Positions 14,621 to 22,775 are shown, counted from the first letter of the stretch. The stretch is 27,830 bases of DNA from Holophagales bacterium UBA5704 (GCA_002420005.1 DIHE01000148.1:1-27830); one strand, 5' to 3'. Translations and numbers: made by a program. The notes: generated by a model not told the origin, from the letters alone.

Positions 14621-14671
14621 GGCCCCGGCTGCGCCGGGCGGCTGGGGTTCATGGGGCCTTGCCCCGGGAGG
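14621..14671 (+). promoter_or_regulatory. Hairpins and ribosome-binding site in the doxX leader
   Basis: CCCGGC-TGC-GCCGGG (14624-14638) and GGGGC-CTT-GCCCC (14653-14665) directly precede a strong Shine-Dalgarno (GGGAGG, 14666-14671) 5 nt before the ATG. The Shine-Dalgarno decides the start at 14677 over a TTG at 14659. Confidence 0.5.
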
Positions 14672-14676
14672 ATCAG

Positions 14677-15072
14677 ATGAGCCGTATTCTGGGTCGCCAC
14701 TCCGACAAGATCTACGCCCTGCTCCGCTGCGTCGCCGGCTTCCTGTTCCTGTTCCACGGTCTTCAGAAGATCCTCGGGCTGATCGGCGGGGAGGCGGTCC
14801 CGGTGGGCAGTCTGGCCTGGGTGGCCGGGATGATCGAGCTGGTCGGCGGCCTTCTCATCCTGATCGGCCTCTTTGCGAGTTGGGCCGCGTTTCTGTCCAG
14901 CGGCTTGATGGCCGTGGCCTATTTCATGGCGCATCAGCCGAGGGGAACCTGGCCGGTCGAGAACGGCGGCGAGCTGGCCGCTCTCTATGCCTTCGTCTTC
15001 CTCTACATCGCCGCCCGCGGCTCGGGCTCCTTCAGCGTCGCCCGCGCGCTCGGCAAGCCGGGGCTCGACTAG
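14677..15072 (+). CDS. DoxX family membrane protein
   Basis: A 131-residue, four-helix inner-membrane protein. The first helix carries LLRCVAGFLFLFHGLQKI, then VAGMIELVGGLLILIGLF and a conserved AYFMAHQPRGTWPVENGGELAALY stretch, all typical of DoxX. Family members are associated with redox or respiratory-chain functions and oxidative-stress complexes, but the role here is unknown. A good Shine-Dalgarno supports this ATG. A TGTTAGGCT extended -10 near 14602-14610 could drive it. It stands alone between the AAA/nuclease gene (divergent) and the lipid operon (convergent). Confidence 0.88.
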   Translation: MSRILGRHSDKIYALLRCVAGFLFLFHGLQKILGLIGGEAVPVGSLAWVAGMIELVGGLLILIGLFASWAAFLSSGLMAVAYFMAHQPRGTWPVENGGELAALYAFVFLYIAARGSGSFSVARALGKPGLD

Positions 15073-15090
15073 GCCGCCCTGCCTCCGTAT

Positions 15091-15759
15091 CTACCGGCGG
15101 CGCGCCAGCTCGGCCTGGAGCTGCGAGCGGAACAGAGAGGCGCCGCCGTGCGCGGGGTGGCGGAGGGCCTCGGCCGTGACACCGAGCTCGGCGAGCGCCG
15201 CCTGCGAGGTGCGGCCGACGGCCAGCACGCGCACCGGTCCCAGCGCGGCGAGCAGCGCCTCCAGCACGTGCAGATTGGCCCGCCACAGCGGACGCTCGGG
15301 AGTACGGTTGCTGAGGGGACCCTGCGCCGCGTGCGGGTGCCAGGGGAAGGCATTCCAGAGCAGGGTGTCCTGCGGCAGGCCGCCCAGGGCGTCCCAGACC
15401 ACGCTGCCGGACGGCTCCAGCCAGAGCGCCGGATTGCAGCTGGTCGCGGCGAACGGTGGGCCTACGGCCCACGGCAACCGGCGGCCCTCCTCGCCCGCGA
15501 GCTGCCGCTCGCTGGTGAAGGCGATCCCGGAGAAGCGTCCGCCGCGGTACCCCAGCGCCTCGCCGAGCAGCAGCCGGCGGACGGAGCCGACCCGCTCCAC
15601 GTAGGCCTCCAGGTTGCGCCGCCGCTGCTTCGCCGCCCCCCGCCCGTCGAGCTCCGGGTCCTCCTCACGGTACGGGTTCACCACCCCCGGCGCCGCGCCG
15701 CGCGGGCCTTGGTAGAGCAGACGGAAGGGCCGGGCGAGGTCGGTGGGCACGGCGCGCAT
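15091..15759 (-). CDS. Uracil-DNA glycosylase family protein
   Basis: About 222 residues. The protein has GEALGYRGGRFSGIAFTSER (the loop that corresponds to the water-activating motif of the UDG superfamily), the central NPALWLEP and TLLWNAFPWHPH strands, and VLAVGRTSQAALAELG followed by HPAHGG near the end, matching the HP.. motif of this superfamily. It would excise uracil or a related damaged base, though this subgroup is little studied. ATG 15759 lies one base after the preceding methyltransferase stop, so coupling is likely. A TAGGAT followed 7 nt later by GTG 15750 is an alternative start, but that box is created by the stop and ATG themselves. It is an odd last gene for a lipid operon. 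Confidence 0.75.
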   Translation of the reverse strand: MRAVPTDLARPFRLLYQGPRGAAPGVVNPYREEDPELDGRGAAKQRRRNLEAYVERVGSVRRLLLGEALGYRGGRFSGIAFTSERQLAGEEGRRLPWAVGPPFAATSCNPALWLEPSGSVVWDALGGLPQDTLLWNAFPWHPHAAQGPLSNRTPERPLWRANLHVLEALLAALGPVRVLAVGRTSQAALAELGVTAEALRHPAHGGASLFRSQLQAELARRR

Positions 15760-15760
15760 C

Positions 15761-16789
15761 CTATCGCGCCGCCGTGAACAGATAGTGCTGCACCCTCCAC
15801 TCGTCTCCGCCCGCGGCGCCGAACAGCTCGGCGCAGGCGAGAAAGAAGATCCGCCAGCGCTCCAGCCAGAGACGCCCCTGGCCGCGGCCATAGACCTGCT
15901 CGAACAAGGCGAGCGCCGCGCCGCGGGAGGCGTCGAGGTTCTGCAGCCAGGCCTCGGAGGTCTTCTGGTAGTGCACGCCGGAGACCGGCCATTGCCCGGT
16001 GAGGGTGAGCGGCCCCTGGAAGGCGGGGAGGAGGCCGGCGGCGGGCATCAGGCCGTCGGTGAAGAAGTGGCGGGCCATCCAGTCCCCGGGGCCGTTGTCT
16101 TCGAAGGCGTAGGTCAGCTCGCGGTGGCAGAAGACGTGGACGAAGAGGTGGCCGCCGGGGAGGAGCCAGGAGGCGATCCGGTCGAGCAGGACGGCGTAGT
16201 TGCGGACGTGCTCGAACATCTCGACCGAGACGATGCGATCGAAGCGTTCGGCGGGCGCGAAGCTGTTGACGTCCGCGACCTGGTGGCGGACGTTGCCGAG
16301 ACCCCGCCTCGCGGCCTCGGCGGTGATCCAGTCCCCCTGGCTCCGCGAGTTGGAGACGGCGAGGAGGCGGCAATGCGGAAACCGCTCGGCGAGGTAGAGG
16401 GTCAGCGCGCCCCATCCGCAGCCGAGGTCGAGCACCGTCTGGCCGTCCTCGATGCGCGCCCGGTCGGTGGTGACGGCAAGCATCTCCTCTTCCGCCGCGG
16501 CGAGCGTCGAGACGCCCGCGGGCCAGAGGCAGCAGCTGTATTTCAGCCGCGGCCCGAGGACCTGGCGGAAAAACTCCGCGGGCACCTCGTAGTGCTGGCG
16601 GTTGGCGGCGTCCGTGGAGAGCGCCACCGGTTCGGCGCTCAGCCGGCGGACCCAGTGCTCCAGCCGCGCGGCGGGCGCGGCGGGCTCTCGGCTCCGCTCG
16701 TCGCGCAGACGCTCCGCCAGCAGGCGGCGGATGCCGAAGCGGATCACCGGATCGGGGAGCAGGCCGCGGTCGAGCAGGGAGGAGATCAT
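15761..16789 (-). CDS. CFA-synthase-type SAM methyltransferase (second copy, coclaurine-MT-like)
   Basis: A 342-residue class I SAM methyltransferase of the cyclopropane-fatty-acid-synthase superfamily. RQHYEVPAEFF (about 77-87) is the substrate-side opening, VLDLGCGWGALTLYLAERFP (about 129-148) is the SAM loop, and SVEMFEHVRNYAVLLDRI follows the acidic SAM contact. It lacks the longer N-terminal domain of true CFA synthases and resembles the shorter variants seen beside FAD/DUF1365 genes. GGAGGT upstream and an ATGA overlap with the DUF2878 stop fix the start. The likely role is methylating an unsaturated acyl chain at the membrane; the product is unknown. Confidence 0.85.
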   Translation of the reverse strand: MISSLLDRGLLPDPVIRFGIRRLLAERLRDERSREPAAPAARLEHWVRRLSAEPVALSTDAANRQHYEVPAEFFRQVLGPRLKYSCCLWPAGVSTLAAAEEEMLAVTTDRARIEDGQTVLDLGCGWGALTLYLAERFPHCRLLAVSNSRSQGDWITAEAARRGLGNVRHQVADVNSFAPAERFDRIVSVEMFEHVRNYAVLLDRIASWLLPGGHLFVHVFCHRELTYAFEDNGPGDWMARHFFTDGLMPAAGLLPAFQGPLTLTGQWPVSGVHYQKTSEAWLQNLDASRGAALALFEQVYGRGQGRLWLERWRIFFLACAELFGAAGGDEWRVQHYLFTAAR

Positions 16790-17331
16790 CGCGCACCTCC
16801 GGCGTCGGGCCGGACGAGGGCCGGGACGCGCAGCATCAGCGGGAAGGCGATCCCCCACTCCACACCGATCGCCAGCAGGCTCGGCCAGGCCGGCTCCGGG
16901 AAGGTTGCGGCGCCCATCCGGACCCCGGCCGCGTAGGCCGCGGGACCACCCACCGCCCCCAGCAGCGCGGCGAGCCACGGCCGGCGCGCGAGGAGCAGGC
17001 CGAGGCCGGGGAGCGCGACCGCCATCAAACACCAGAGAGAGGTGATCCAGGGCGAGGCGACCCCGGGGAGGAGCTCCGCGTTGAAGCGCACGAAGCCGCA
17101 GGCCGCCAGCGTCGAATCCGCCACGGTGCCGGCGAGGCCCAGCAGGGCGACCGCCAGCAGCCAGCGGCCGCGGAGGCCGCGCTCCAGGCGCAGCGCAAAG
17201 CCGAGGACGAAGAGCGCGACGAGCGCCGGCCCGATCCAGATCCAGCCGCGCGCCGCGGAGGCCACGGCACCGAACCAGACCGCCTGGTAGACCACGAACA
17301 GGGCGAGCGCCCCGAGCGCCTCACGCTTCAC
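16786..17331 (-). CDS. DUF2878 family membrane protein
   Basis: A 181-residue protein with five to six hydrophobic helices (ALALFVVYQAVWFGAVASAARGW at the start, WLLAVALLGLAGTVADS in the middle, PSLLAIGVEWGIAFPLMLRV at the end). Members of this uncharacterised family sit next to CFA-synthase and DUF1365 genes in many bacteria. The GTG at 17331 overlaps the preceding CFA gene by 11 nt; a longer in-frame extension would read through more of that gene. A scaffold or lipid-handling role is inferred only from linkage. Confidence 0.7.
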   Translation of the reverse strand: MKREALGALALFVVYQAVWFGAVASAARGWIWIGPALVALFVLGFALRLERGLRGRWLLAVALLGLAGTVADSTLAACGFVRFNAELLPGVASPWITSLWCLMAVALPGLGLLLARRPWLAALLGAVGGPAAYAAGVRMGAATFPEPAWPSLLAIGVEWGIAFPLMLRVPALVRPDAGGAR

Positions 17332-18520
17332 GCAGGGTCCCCAGGAGCGTCTGCCCACGGAACTGCGGGCCGGCGAAGAGGATCTGCGCGTCGCCGATCA
17401 CCCGCTCGCGAAAGCCGCCTTCGCAATAGCAGAGGTAGTACCGCCAGAGACGGAGGAACCGCTCCGGGTAGCCCTGGGCGAGGATGCGGTCGCGCGCCGC
17501 TTCGAAGCGGTCCCGCCAGTGGCAGAGCGTCTCGGCGTAGTGCAGCCCGAGGTCCTCGACGTGCAGCGGCGTCAGCCCGCTCGACCGCGAGGCCGCCGTG
17601 GCGAGCGCGGTCAGCGAGGGGATGAAGCCGCCGGGGAAGATGTAGCGCTGGATGAAGTCGACGCTCTGCAACGCCGCCTCGTAGTTGCGGTCGGCGATGG
17701 TGATCGCCTGGAGCGCCACGAGGCCGTCCGGGCGCAGCAGCCGGTCGAGGGTGGCGAAGAAGGTGGGCAGATAGCGATGGCCGACCGCCTCGATCATCTC
17801 CACCGAGACGATCTTCGAGTAGGTCCCCGTCAAGTCGCGGTAGTCCTTCTGGAGGATCTCCACCCGGTCCTCCAGCCCGGCCGCGGCCACCCGTTGGACG
17901 GCCACGGCGTGCTGCGAGGGCGAGATGGTCGTCGTGGTCACCCGGCAGCCATACCGGCCGGCCGCGTGGACCGCGAAGCTGCCCCACCCGGTGCCGATCT
18001 CCAGCAGATGGTCGTCCGCGGTGAGCTGGAGCTTGCGGCAGAGGCGGTCGATCTTGGCCTCCTGCGCCTCCTCCAGAGTGAGGCCCGGCGTCTCGAACAA
18101 GGCCGCCGAGTAGGTCATCGAGGCGTCGAGGAAGGTGGCGAAGAAGTCGTTCCCGAGATCGTAGTGGGCCTCGATGTTCTTGCGGCTCCCGGTGCGCGAG
18201 TTGGGGCGCAGCGCATGCCAGACGCGGGCGGCGAGGTGGCCGAGGCGGGCGAGGCCGGACTCCAGATGGCCGGTCACCGAGCGGTCGCGCGCCATCAGCC
18301 GTACCAGGGCGGTCAAGTCCCGGCTGTCCCACCAGCCGGCCAGGTAGGCCTCGGCGGCGCCCAGGCTGCCGCCGGTCGTGAGCTCCCGCCAGAAGCGCGG
18401 ATCGCGCACCTCCAGCTCGGCGCGGAGGCCGTCGGCGGCGGGCCGGCCGAGGCGGGTCTCCGTTCCGGCCTCGCGCAGGAGAAGCTCGCCGCCGGTCAGC
18501 CGCTCCAGGCGGCCGAGCAC
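17321..18520 (-). CDS. Cyclopropane-fatty-acyl-phospholipid synthase family protein
   Basis: About 399 residues. Full CFA-synthase layout: N-terminal lipid-binding domain (about 1-110; LGAAEAYLAGWWDSRDLTALVRL), then NIEAHYDLGNDFFATFLDASMTYSAALF, the SAM loop LLEIGTGWGSFAVHAAGRYG and SVEMIEAVGHRYLPTFFATLDRLL, ending QRYIFPGGFIPS and HYAETLCHWRDRF. CFA-type enzymes transfer a methylene or methyl group from SAM to a double bond in membrane phospholipid. GTG 18520 is taken as start; a CTG at 18535 overlapping the DUF1365 stop is possible. It is linked to FAD and DUF1365 genes, the setting of bacterial methylated or furan fatty acid clusters (UfaM/UfaD type), which is an inference. Confidence 0.88.
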   Translation of the reverse strand: MLGRLERLTGGELLLREAGTETRLGRPAADGLRAELEVRDPRFWRELTTGGSLGAAEAYLAGWWDSRDLTALVRLMARDRSVTGHLESGLARLGHLAARVWHALRPNSRTGSRKNIEAHYDLGNDFFATFLDASMTYSAALFETPGLTLEEAQEAKIDRLCRKLQLTADDHLLEIGTGWGSFAVHAAGRYGCRVTTTTISPSQHAVAVQRVAAAGLEDRVEILQKDYRDLTGTYSKIVSVEMIEAVGHRYLPTFFATLDRLLRPDGLVALQAITIADRNYEAALQSVDFIQRYIFPGGFIPSLTALATAASRSSGLTPLHVEDLGLHYAETLCHWRDRFEAARDRILAQGYPERFLRLWRYYLCYCEGGFRERVIGDAQILFAGPQFRGQTLLGTLREA

Positions 18521-18531
18521 GAGCCGCCGGC

Positions 18532-19299
18532 TCAGCCCGCCTTCGGAGCCGGTGCGGGGGGATGCGGATGAAACGGGATGCCGCGCAGCTTCAGCAGAGC
18601 GGCCTGCCAGTAGATCCATACAAAGATCCTCAGCGTCATCGCCGGGTACCGGAACAGGACCCGGCGCAAGGTTCGGGCGTCGAGCGGATGGCGGGCGAGC
18701 TGGAGGGTGGCGTCGAAAACCTTGCTCCCGGCGTGCAGGTTCTCCATGTGCACCAGCAGGCGCTCCCCCGGCGGCCGGATCAGCCAGCGGTACTCGTGGT
18801 CCATCGGGAAGAACGGCGAGACGTGCAGCTCCTTGGCGAACCGCGCCTCCCAGGTGCCGCCGCGCGCCGCGGCCGGATCGCCGCTCTCGACCACATACAG
18901 ATGGCGCTCGTCCCACGGCGTATTGGTGACCTCGGCCACCACCGCGGCCAGCGCGCCCTCGGCGTCGTGACAGAAGTAGAAGCTGACCGGGTTCATGCGA
19001 AAGCCGAGCGTGCGCGGGTTGGTGAGCAGGCGCACCGGGCCGGCCGGCCGGCGGCCCGTCCGTTCCGCGACGAGGCGGCGGACCTCCTCCGCCCACGGGA
19101 GGGCCGGATCGCCGAAGTAGTCGCGCCGCCGCAACCAGGCCAGAGCGGGTCCGGTCGTCGAGAGCCAGTTGCTCACCCGGCCCACCGCGTCGAGCTCGTC
19201 GAGATCGACGGCGAGCAGGAACAGCGGGTAGGTGAAGCGGTGACCGCGCGGCGCAAAACGGCGGTGGCGCACGGTCCCGAGATAGAGGGCGCTCTCCAT
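18532..19299 (-). CDS. DUF1365 family protein
   Basis: A 255-residue member of DUF1365. Conserved blocks are visible: ALYLGTVRHRRFAPRGHRFTYPLFLLAVDLDEL (start), LLTNPRTLGFRMNPVSFYFCHD, EVTNTPWDERHLYV, KELHVSPFFPMDHEYRW and LVHMENL. No catalytic role has been established, but the gene nearly always lies beside an FAD amine oxidase and a CFA synthase, as here. The gap from the FAD gene is 21 nt and no Shine-Dalgarno is obvious. A role in the same acyl-chain modification is the reasonable guess. Confidence 0.88.
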   Translation of the reverse strand: MESALYLGTVRHRRFAPRGHRFTYPLFLLAVDLDELDAVGRVSNWLSTTGPALAWLRRRDYFGDPALPWAEEVRRLVAERTGRRPAGPVRLLTNPRTLGFRMNPVSFYFCHDAEGALAAVVAEVTNTPWDERHLYVVESGDPAAARGGTWEARFAKELHVSPFFPMDHEYRWLIRPPGERLLVHMENLHAGSKVFDATLQLARHPLDARTLRRVLFRYPAMTLRIFVWIYWQAALLKLRGIPFHPHPPAPAPKAG

Positions 19300-19320
19300 G
19301 GCGACAGGCTCGCAGGGGCC

Positions 19321-20565
19321 TCAGGCGGCCCGCGCCGCGGTCTGGGCGACCGCCTCGGCCGCGCGCCGGCCGCTCCACAGGCCGTCCTCGTGGAAGCCAT
19401 AGCGCCAATACGCGCCGCCGTAGTGGGTGCTCCGCCGCCCGCTGATCTCCTCCCACCGCTCCTGCGCGGCCACCGCCGCGGCGTCGAATTGCGGGTGGGC
19501 CATCTCCTCCTGGCGGCACAGCCGGGCGGGATCGATCGCCGCGGTGCGGTTGAGCGTCACGCACCACGGGGTCTCGGTGGGCAGCGGCTGCAGCAGGTTC
19601 ATCAGATAGGTCACCCCGAGGCTCTCCGCCCCGTCGAGCCGGACGTTCCAGCTCGCCCAGGCGCGGCGTCGGCGCGGCAGGAGCGCGGCATCGCTGTGCA
19701 GGGCGACATCGCTCGCCCGGTAGCGGATGGCGCCCAGCACCTCCCGCTCGGCGGGCGTGGGATCGGCGAGCGCGGCGAGCGCCTGGTCGCTGTGCAGGGC
19801 GAGCACGACCTGATCGAAACGCAGCGTCTCGCCGGCCACCGCGATCTCCACCCCGGGATCGAGCCGGCGGATCGACCGCACCGGGGCGCCGAGGTGGAAG
19901 GTGGCGTCGAGCCGCGCGGTGAGAGCCGCCACGTAGGTCCGGGAGCCGCCACGCACCGTGCGCCACTGCGGCCGGTCGAGCAGATCGAGCAGACCGTGCT
20001 GGCGGAAGAAGGTGAGCAGCGTCGCCGCCGGGAAGTCGAGCACCTGCTCGACCGGCATCGACCAGATGGCGCCCGCCATCGGGCGCAGGTAGAGATCGAC
20101 GAACGACTGCGGCAGCCGGCTCTCCTGCGCGAACGCCGCCAGCGAGCGGTGGCGGCCGGCGGCGAGCTCCCGCGTCCCTGCCCGATAGAACCGCCAGGCG
20201 CCGGCCACGATCCCCCAGAACCGGGGATCGAGCAGATTGCGGCGCCGGGCGAAGAGGGCGGAGAGACCCTCGCCGCTGTACTCGAACCCGGTGGCGGGAT
20301 CCGAGGCGCTGAAGCCCATCGAGCTTTCGACGGTCTCGACCCCCAGCTCGTCGAGCAGGGCACAGAAGCCCGGATAGTTGCGGCGGTTGTAGACGATGAA
20401 CCCCATGTCCACCGGAAAGCGGCGGCCCCCCTCCTCCACCTCGGCGGTCAGCGCATGCCCACCGGCCCGCGGTGCCGCGTCGAACACGTGCAGCTCATGG
20501 CGTCCCGAGAGCGACCGCGCCGCCGCCAGCCCCGCGATCCCCGCACCGACGACGGCGACCTTCAT
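19321..20565 (-). CDS. FAD-dependent amine-oxidase-like oxidoreductase
   Basis: A 414-residue flavoprotein. The Rossmann GAGIAGLAAA loop (7-16) opens the protein, followed by FDAAPRAGGHA, the second FAD contact, and VDMGFIVYNRRNYPGF. The FAD-binding middle and DRPQWRTVRGGSRTYV fit the NAD(P)-binding/flavin-containing amine oxidase group; the C-terminal HYGGAYWRYGFHEDGLWSGRRAAEAV is the usual C-terminal flavin motif. In Rhodobacter-type clusters such proteins act as desaturases on methylated fatty acids; that role is suggested here by synteny only. It overlaps the DUF1295 stop by 4 nt (ATGA). Confidence 0.88.
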   Translation of the reverse strand: MKVAVVGAGIAGLAAARSLSGRHELHVFDAAPRAGGHALTAEVEEGGRRFPVDMGFIVYNRRNYPGFCALLDELGVETVESSMGFSASDPATGFEYSGEGLSALFARRRNLLDPRFWGIVAGAWRFYRAGTRELAAGRHRSLAAFAQESRLPQSFVDLYLRPMAGAIWSMPVEQVLDFPAATLLTFFRQHGLLDLLDRPQWRTVRGGSRTYVAALTARLDATFHLGAPVRSIRRLDPGVEIAVAGETLRFDQVVLALHSDQALAALADPTPAEREVLGAIRYRASDVALHSDAALLPRRRRAWASWNVRLDGAESLGVTYLMNLLQPLPTETPWCVTLNRTAAIDPARLCRQEEMAHPQFDAAAVAAQERWEEISGRRSTHYGGAYWRYGFHEDGLWSGRRAAEAVAQTAARAA

Positions 20566-21347
20566 GCGCCGCCCCCGGTCTTGCGCGGCGGCCGGGGGAG
20601 AAACGAGCTGGTGCGTTCCACATACTCGCGGTACCCGGGGCGGCGGCTCGCCATCCCCGCTTCGAGCAGGGGGACGCCGGAGACGCGCAGCAGGAGAAGA
20701 GTCATCACCAGCGGGGCATAGAGCGTCCAGACACCGCCGGACACACCGAGCGCGCAGAGGCCGAAGCCCCACCAGAGGAGAGACTCCCCGAAGTAGTTCG
20801 GGTGCCGGCTATAGCGCCAGAGCCCGGTGTCAAGCACCCGCCCGCGGCTCGTCGGATCGCGCTGAAACGCCACGAGCTGCGCATCGGCCACCGCTTCGAA
20901 GAAGAAACCCACCATCCAGAGTACGCAGCCGACGATGCACCAGATGGGTTGCACGACCGGCCGGAGCTGGACGAGGACGAGGGGCGTGCAGAGCAGCGCC
21001 ACCAGCGTGGCCTGGAGCCCGAAGACGGTGAACAGGCTTTGCCACCAGAAGCTATCCCCCCGCTGCTTGCGCATCGCGGCATACCGCCGGTCCTCCCCAT
21101 GCCCCCACCCGCGCCAGGCGATGTGCACAGCGAGCCGCAGGCCCCAGACCGCCACCATGGCGAGGACCAGCATCTGTAAGGGAGAAGAGGCCTCGGCGCG
21201 GAGCCAGGCGATGACCGCGGCGGCCACGAAGCCCGGTCCCCAGAAGATGTCGATGAGGCTGACGTCCCGGCGGGCGACACTCACCGACCAGAGGACGAAA
21301 CCACCGGCGAGACAGAAGGCCCAGATGAAAAGAAGAGTCGAAACCAC
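20562..21347 (-). CDS. DUF1295 / steroid-5-alpha-reductase-like membrane protein
   Basis: A multi-helix membrane protein of about 261 residues. It opens with TLLFIWAFCLAGGFVLW and has the DVSLIDIFWGPGFV segment and, near the C-terminus, TGLWRYSRHPNYFGESLLWWGF, the shared motif of DUF1295, steroid 5-alpha-reductase and isoprenylcysteine methyltransferase families. The start is set at GTG 21347, because TATGCT (21359-21354) sits 6 nt upstream and there is no Shine-Dalgarno; TTG 21365 would add six residues. It heads the lipid-modification operon, so the enzyme may reduce or methylate an acyl or isoprenoid substrate; specificity is unknown. Confidence 0.82.
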   Translation of the reverse strand: MVSTLLFIWAFCLAGGFVLWSVSVARRDVSLIDIFWGPGFVAAAVIAWLRAEASSPLQMLVLAMVAVWGLRLAVHIAWRGWGHGEDRRYAAMRKQRGDSFWWQSLFTVFGLQATLVALLCTPLVLVQLRPVVQPIWCIVGCVLWMVGFFFEAVADAQLVAFQRDPTSRGRVLDTGLWRYSRHPNYFGESLLWWGFGLCALGVSGGVWTLYAPLVMTLLLLRVSGVPLLEAGMASRRPGYREYVERTSSFLPRPPRKTGGGA

Positions 21348-21353
21348 GAGGCC

Positions 21354-21359
21354 AGCATA
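21354..21359 (-). promoter_or_regulatory. Leaderless-type -10 box of the lipid operon
   Basis: TATGCT on the minus strand, 6 nt before GTG 21347. It argues for that start over the upstream TTG, and would be the promoter of the seven-gene minus-strand operon. Confidence 0.4.
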
Positions 21360-21420
21360 CGCCAAGCGCGCCGCCCGGGGGTGGGTTGTCCAGGATCGAA
21401 CGTGGAGGGGAGCGAGAAGG

Positions 21421-21497
21421 TGGTGCGCCCTAGAGGATTCGAACCTCTGACCTACAGCTTCGGAGGCTGTCGCTCTATCCAGCTGAGCTAAGGGCGC
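21421..21497 (-). tRNA. tRNA-Arg (anticodon CCG)
   Basis: On the minus strand a complete cloverleaf can be drawn: 7-bp acceptor stem (GCGCCCT with AGGGCGC), D-arm GCTC...GAGC, anticodon stem ACAGC/GCTGT with loop CTCCGAA (anticodon CCG, reads CGG), T-arm with GGTTCGAATCC, and an encoded 3' CCA after discriminator A. It is 77 nt long. A TGGTATGAT extended -10 lies upstream at 21557-21549. Confidence 0.97.
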
Positions 21498-21548
21498 TCG
21501 ATGTCAAGACGGCGGGCCGTTCGGGGCCATCCCGCTTGCGGCGCGCGG

Positions 21549-21557
21549 ATCATACCA
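21549..21557 (-). promoter_or_regulatory. Extended -10 promoter for tRNA-Arg
   Basis: TGGTATGAT on the minus strand about 50 nt before the mature tRNA 5' end. No clear -35 is seen, which is common with an extended -10. Confidence 0.4.
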
Positions 21558-21628
21558 GGAAGTCCGCGCCGCGGGGAATCGCAGCGGCGGAATCCTAGCA
21601 TCCCCGGCCCCCCGGAGGCCAGAATGAC

Positions 21629-21634
21629 TAGAAT
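21629..21634 (+). promoter_or_regulatory. Leaderless-type -10 box of the lipoprotein gene
   Basis: TAGAAT, 7 nt before the ATG at 21642. It also indicates that the in-frame upstream ATG at 21624 is not the start. Confidence 0.5.
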
Positions 21635-21641
21635 CCGCGGT

Positions 21642-22775
21642 ATGACCCGCCACCACCGACCGCTTCTGATGGTATCCCTCCTGCTCCTGCTTCTGGGACT
21701 CGGCGCCTGCTTCGAACCCCCGGTTCTCGAAACCCTCGACCTGCGCTTTCTGCGCGATGGCTCCTTCGTGGTGACCAGTACTGTGGAGGTGGCCGACGCG
21801 GACGAGAAGAACCAGGCTCTCGCCCGCCGGATGGAGCGGGTGCGCCAAGAGCTGGAAACGGGGTCCGACGCCTGGGGCGGGCGCTTCGCCTCCCTGGAGC
21901 CCGTCGCCGAGCGGTTCGCCTGGGAAAAGCAGCTCGGGGAGATCCGCCGTGGCACCCGCTCCGCGGTGGCCGATGAGCCGAGGAAGCTCGGCGCCTTCTT
22001 TGGAGACACCTCGCTCGCCGTGTCCTACGAGATCCGGGACGGCGTCGCCGAGCTCTCCATCTCCCCGGGTGCCGCCGGCCGGGCCACGCGACGGCAGCGC
22101 GACGTGGTCGAGCAGACCCTGGAGACCTGGAGCGGCGACGTCGCCGCCTACCTGCGGGAAGCCGGAGCCCTCTGGGCTTACCTGGACGAGCACCCCGACC
22201 GCGCCCACTCCTGCCTCGGGACTCTGTTCAGCGACCTGCTGACCGACGACGTCCGCGCCGGGCTCGACCCGTTGGACGAGGACGAACAGAAACGGGTCAA
22301 ACGCCTGGAAGAGGCGATGGAGAAGGTGATGGCCGTCCTACTCGTGGCGCCGGGAGAGGATCACTCCCCGGACGAGCTGTCCCACCTCGTCTATGACCCT
22401 TTTCCGGCGCGCCTGGTCGTCCGTCTCCCCGGCCGCCCTCTCGAACGGCCCGAAGGCTTCGAGGTCGCCGAAGGCGGCAAGGCCCTCGTGGCCGTCGGCC
22501 CCGGCCTCTGGGAAGCCCTGCGCTCCCTGGAAGGACGTTGGCTCGCACCGGATCCGGTGCTCCTCTACGTCCGCAACAACCTGAAGGAGCCCAAGGCCTT
22601 GATCGATCTCGACGCCCTGGCCGCCACCCCGCGGCGGGCCGATCCGGTTCCCACCGCGGATGAGGTCTGGCAGGAGATCGAAGGACGCCTGCGGCCGGCC
22701 TCCCTCTATCAGGTGGCGTTCGCCGTCGAGCCGGATGCGGAGGTCACGGCGGAGGAGATCGGCTGGACGCCGTAG
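21642..22775 (+). CDS. Predicted lipoprotein of unknown function
   Basis: A 377-residue protein I do not recognise. The N-terminus (MTRHHRPLLMVSLLLLLLG) is followed by a lipobox LGAC with the lipidated cysteine at about residue 24, so it should be a membrane-anchored lipoprotein. The mature part is acidic and charged, with alternating strands and helices (for example DLRFLRDGSFVVTSTVEV near the start, and a long helix around EVADADEKNQALARRMERVRQEL). No transmembrane segment follows. ATG 21642 is preferred over ATG 21624 because it gives a clean signal peptide and matches the -10 box. It is monocistronic or precedes trmFO by 42 nt. Confidence 0.8.
   Translation: MTRHHRPLLMVSLLLLLLGLGACFEPPVLETLDLRFLRDGSFVVTSTVEVADADEKNQALARRMERVRQELETGSDAWGGRFASLEPVAERFAWEKQLGEIRRGTRSAVADEPRKLGAFFGDTSLAVSYEIRDGVAELSISPGAAGRATRRQRDVVEQTLETWSGDVAAYLREAGALWAYLDEHPDRAHSCLGTLFSDLLTDDVRAGLDPLDEDEQKRVKRLEEAMEKVMAVLLVAPGEDHSPDELSHLVYDPFPARLVVRLPGRPLERPEGFEVAEGGKALVAVGPGLWEALRSLEGRWLAPDPVLLYVRNNLKEPKALIDLDALAATPRRADPVPTADEVWQEIEGRLRPASLYQVAFAVEPDAEVTAEEIGWTP

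Noticed and set aside
18521..19966. The N-terminal 480 codons of the long open frame that ends in the CFA synthase.
   Set aside because: It overlaps DUF1365 and the FAD gene in another frame and is arginine/proline-rich shadow sequence.
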